Assembly: GCA_031423995.1 (NCBI GenBank) | Contig: JANPGO010000067.1 | Coordinates: 1 to 19,126 of the forward strand | Origin: STC-74 sp031423995 | GTDB lineage: Bacteria; Patescibacteriota; Gracilibacteria; BD1-5; UBA2023 | Direction: 5' to 3' | DNA: 19,126 bases | Part shown: positions 18,218 to 19,126 of the stretch, piece by piece | How the letters are laid out: every line of letters starts with the position of its first letter | How positions within the stretch are numbered: position 1 is the stretch's first letter | The notes under the pieces: generated by a model | Database searches by the model: none | The model's input: the letters and a program-made list of their open reading frames with translations, nothing else | Told to the model about the DNA's origin: nothing | Translations under genes and position numbers: made by a program

Positions 18218-18496
18218 ATTTGGCTGGCATCTTTAGATTCTGTAGCACCCCTTGAGAACAATGAAACCAGAAATTCCAACTTCCAAGTATCTTTTCTTGT
18301 GGAAGAAATCTGCCCGTCATCCTGAGTGAAATGAAGGATCCAGGTATCAGAAAAGTAATCGCAGGAACTCTAGATTCTTCAGCTTCGCTTCAGAATGACG
18401 ATACCAAAAGAATCAAACTCTAAACTTCTGAGACTCCAACATTCCAAGAATCTAAGATTTTAATAAACTATCCTCTATCTCTATCTCCTATCAACT
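18218..18496. other. Repeat-filled spacer between ridA and ilvE
   Basis: No gene is visible. The spacer holds a palindromic element (18315-18400) flanked on both sides by the same short motif: ATTCCAACTTCCAAGTATCT at 18273-18292 and TCCAACATTCCAAGAATCT at 18435-18453. The last 20 bases before ilvE are a CT-rich tract. Confidence 0.6.
18315..18400. repeat. Palindromic intergenic repeat element before ilvE
   Basis: CGTCATCCTGAG at the left end pairs imperfectly with CTTCAGAATGACG at the right; GGATC and AGATTC arms lie inside. Its ends are the same GTCAT...ATGAC type as 17618-17760 and 9856-9961. Confidence 0.65.
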
Positions 18497-19126
18497 ATGA
18501 CTTCCAAAAATTTTCTCCCTATCGCCTACCATCAGTGAACATGGAAGCCTTTCGTTGAAGCGAATATCTCGATCGCCACCCATGCGCTCCACTATGGGAC
18601 TGGAGCATTCGGTGGGATGCGCGCGACACCGAATCCTGAGAAAGCGAATGAGATACTTCTCTTTCGACTTCCGGATCACGCACGACGACTCGCTCAGAGT
18701 GCGAAGTTTTTTGGAATATGAGCTCCTTTTGAAAGGAGCTGTCGCGAAGCGACTGAGGATTTTCCTATTTCGGACACTCCAAGGTTTTCTCAAGCCTATT
18801 TCGAGAATCTTATCCGTGAATTCCTCATCCGAAACACACCGACGAAACCGATATATATCCGTCCACTCATCTATACGAGCGATCTCGATATCTCACCACG
18901 ACTCCATGATATCGAGTGGGATGTCATCCTCTATGGACTCGAGCTCGGGGACTATCTCACCCCTGGTGGCATCACCTGCAGTATTAGTTCATGGATGCGA
19001 CAGCAAGATGCGAGCTTCCCGCTCAGAGGGAAGATCACGGGTGCCTATATCACGAGTGCTCTCGCGAAAACTGAGGCACACAGGCGTGGATTCGATGAGG
19101 CTATCCTCATGAATGCTGCAGGAAAA
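18497..19126 (+). CDS. ilvE: Branched-chain amino acid aminotransferase, C-terminus beyond the window
   Basis: Fold type IV PLP enzyme performing the last step to valine, isoleucine and leucine. The first 210 residues are visible of about 300-340. YHQGTWKPFVEANISIATHALHYGTG and AFGGMRA are the family's N-terminal pattern, FRLPDHARRLAQSAK follows, and the PLP lysine is Lys179 in RGKITGAYITSALAKTEA. The first TGA-Gly is at 18536-18538 in HQGTW. A stretch GAPFERSCREATEDF (about 75-89; DNA near 18720-18760, GGAGCTGTCGCGAAGCGACTGAGG) resembles an arm of the palindromic repeats, but a family loop of similar length exists there. CT-rich sequence, not a Shine-Dalgarno, precedes the ATG. The gene runs off the right edge and is not truncated by mutation as far as seen. 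Confidence 0.95.

Noticed and set aside
1..19126. UGA as tryptophan (code 4) or selenocysteine
   Set aside because: TGA sites align with invariant glycines, Trp is encoded by TGG, and no SECIS-like structure or selenoprotein family is involved.
1..19126. tRNA, rRNA or CRISPR arrays
   Set aside because: I looked for T-loop/CCA patterns, ribosomal signatures and regularly spaced repeats and saw none.

Overview
The window almost certainly comes from a bacterium of the Gracilibacteria/Absconditabacteria (BD1-5/SR1) branch of the candidate phyla radiation, which reads UGA as glycine (genetic code 25). Read with the standard code, nearly every gene is chopped into pieces. Read with UGA as Gly, each becomes one long ORF ending in TAA or TAG, and the UGA codons fall on invariant glycines: the MCG start of GlmS, the P-loop of PurA, SGPG and GDG of IlvB, the four-glycine loop of IlvA, and the HELGH zinc motif of a small protease. 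No gene in the window needs TGA as a stop. All coordinates below use this code.

Layout. 1-1773 (-): glmS, C-terminus cut by the window edge. 2000-2416 (+): a small secreted fibronectin-III-like protein. 2518-3933 (+): a PiT-family phosphate permease. 4089-5150 (+): a Rieske non-heme iron oxygenase. 5162-6085 (-): a purine phosphoribosyltransferase with an extra C-terminal domain. 6243-7976 (+): a long adenylosuccinate synthetase. 8189-9259 (+): GMP reductase. From 9336 to the right edge (+): ilvB, ilvN, ilvC, ilvD, ilvA, ridA and ilvE (ilvE truncated by the edge). This run is interrupted by two AT-richer genes on the opposite strand, a hypothetical protein (13065-13643) and a matrixin-like metalloprotease (15621-16226).

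Function. Guanine/xanthine phosphoribosyltransferase, GMP reductase and PurA form a salvage route from guanine through GMP and IMP towards AMP (PurB is not in the window). The ilv genes encode the full route from threonine and pyruvate to isoleucine and valine, with RidA beside IlvA, whose 2-aminoacrylate by-product RidA removes. A complete branched-chain pathway is unusual in this lineage, whose members mostly lack amino-acid biosynthesis.

Most interesting signal. Repeat DNA has entered conserved enzyme genes without breaking the frame. A 106-bp segment occurs in the same reading frame inside both ilvC and ilvD, at positions where other family members have no such residues. Separately, palindromic GTCAT...ATGAC elements like those between genes here sit in the interdomain linker of ilvB and in a loop of ilvC, and a CCGCC-hairpin segment shared with an intergenic element lies just before the ThDP motif of ilvB. 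This resembles the Rickettsia palindromic elements found inside protein genes. Start codons also lack Shine-Dalgarno sequences and follow pyrimidine-rich tracts.
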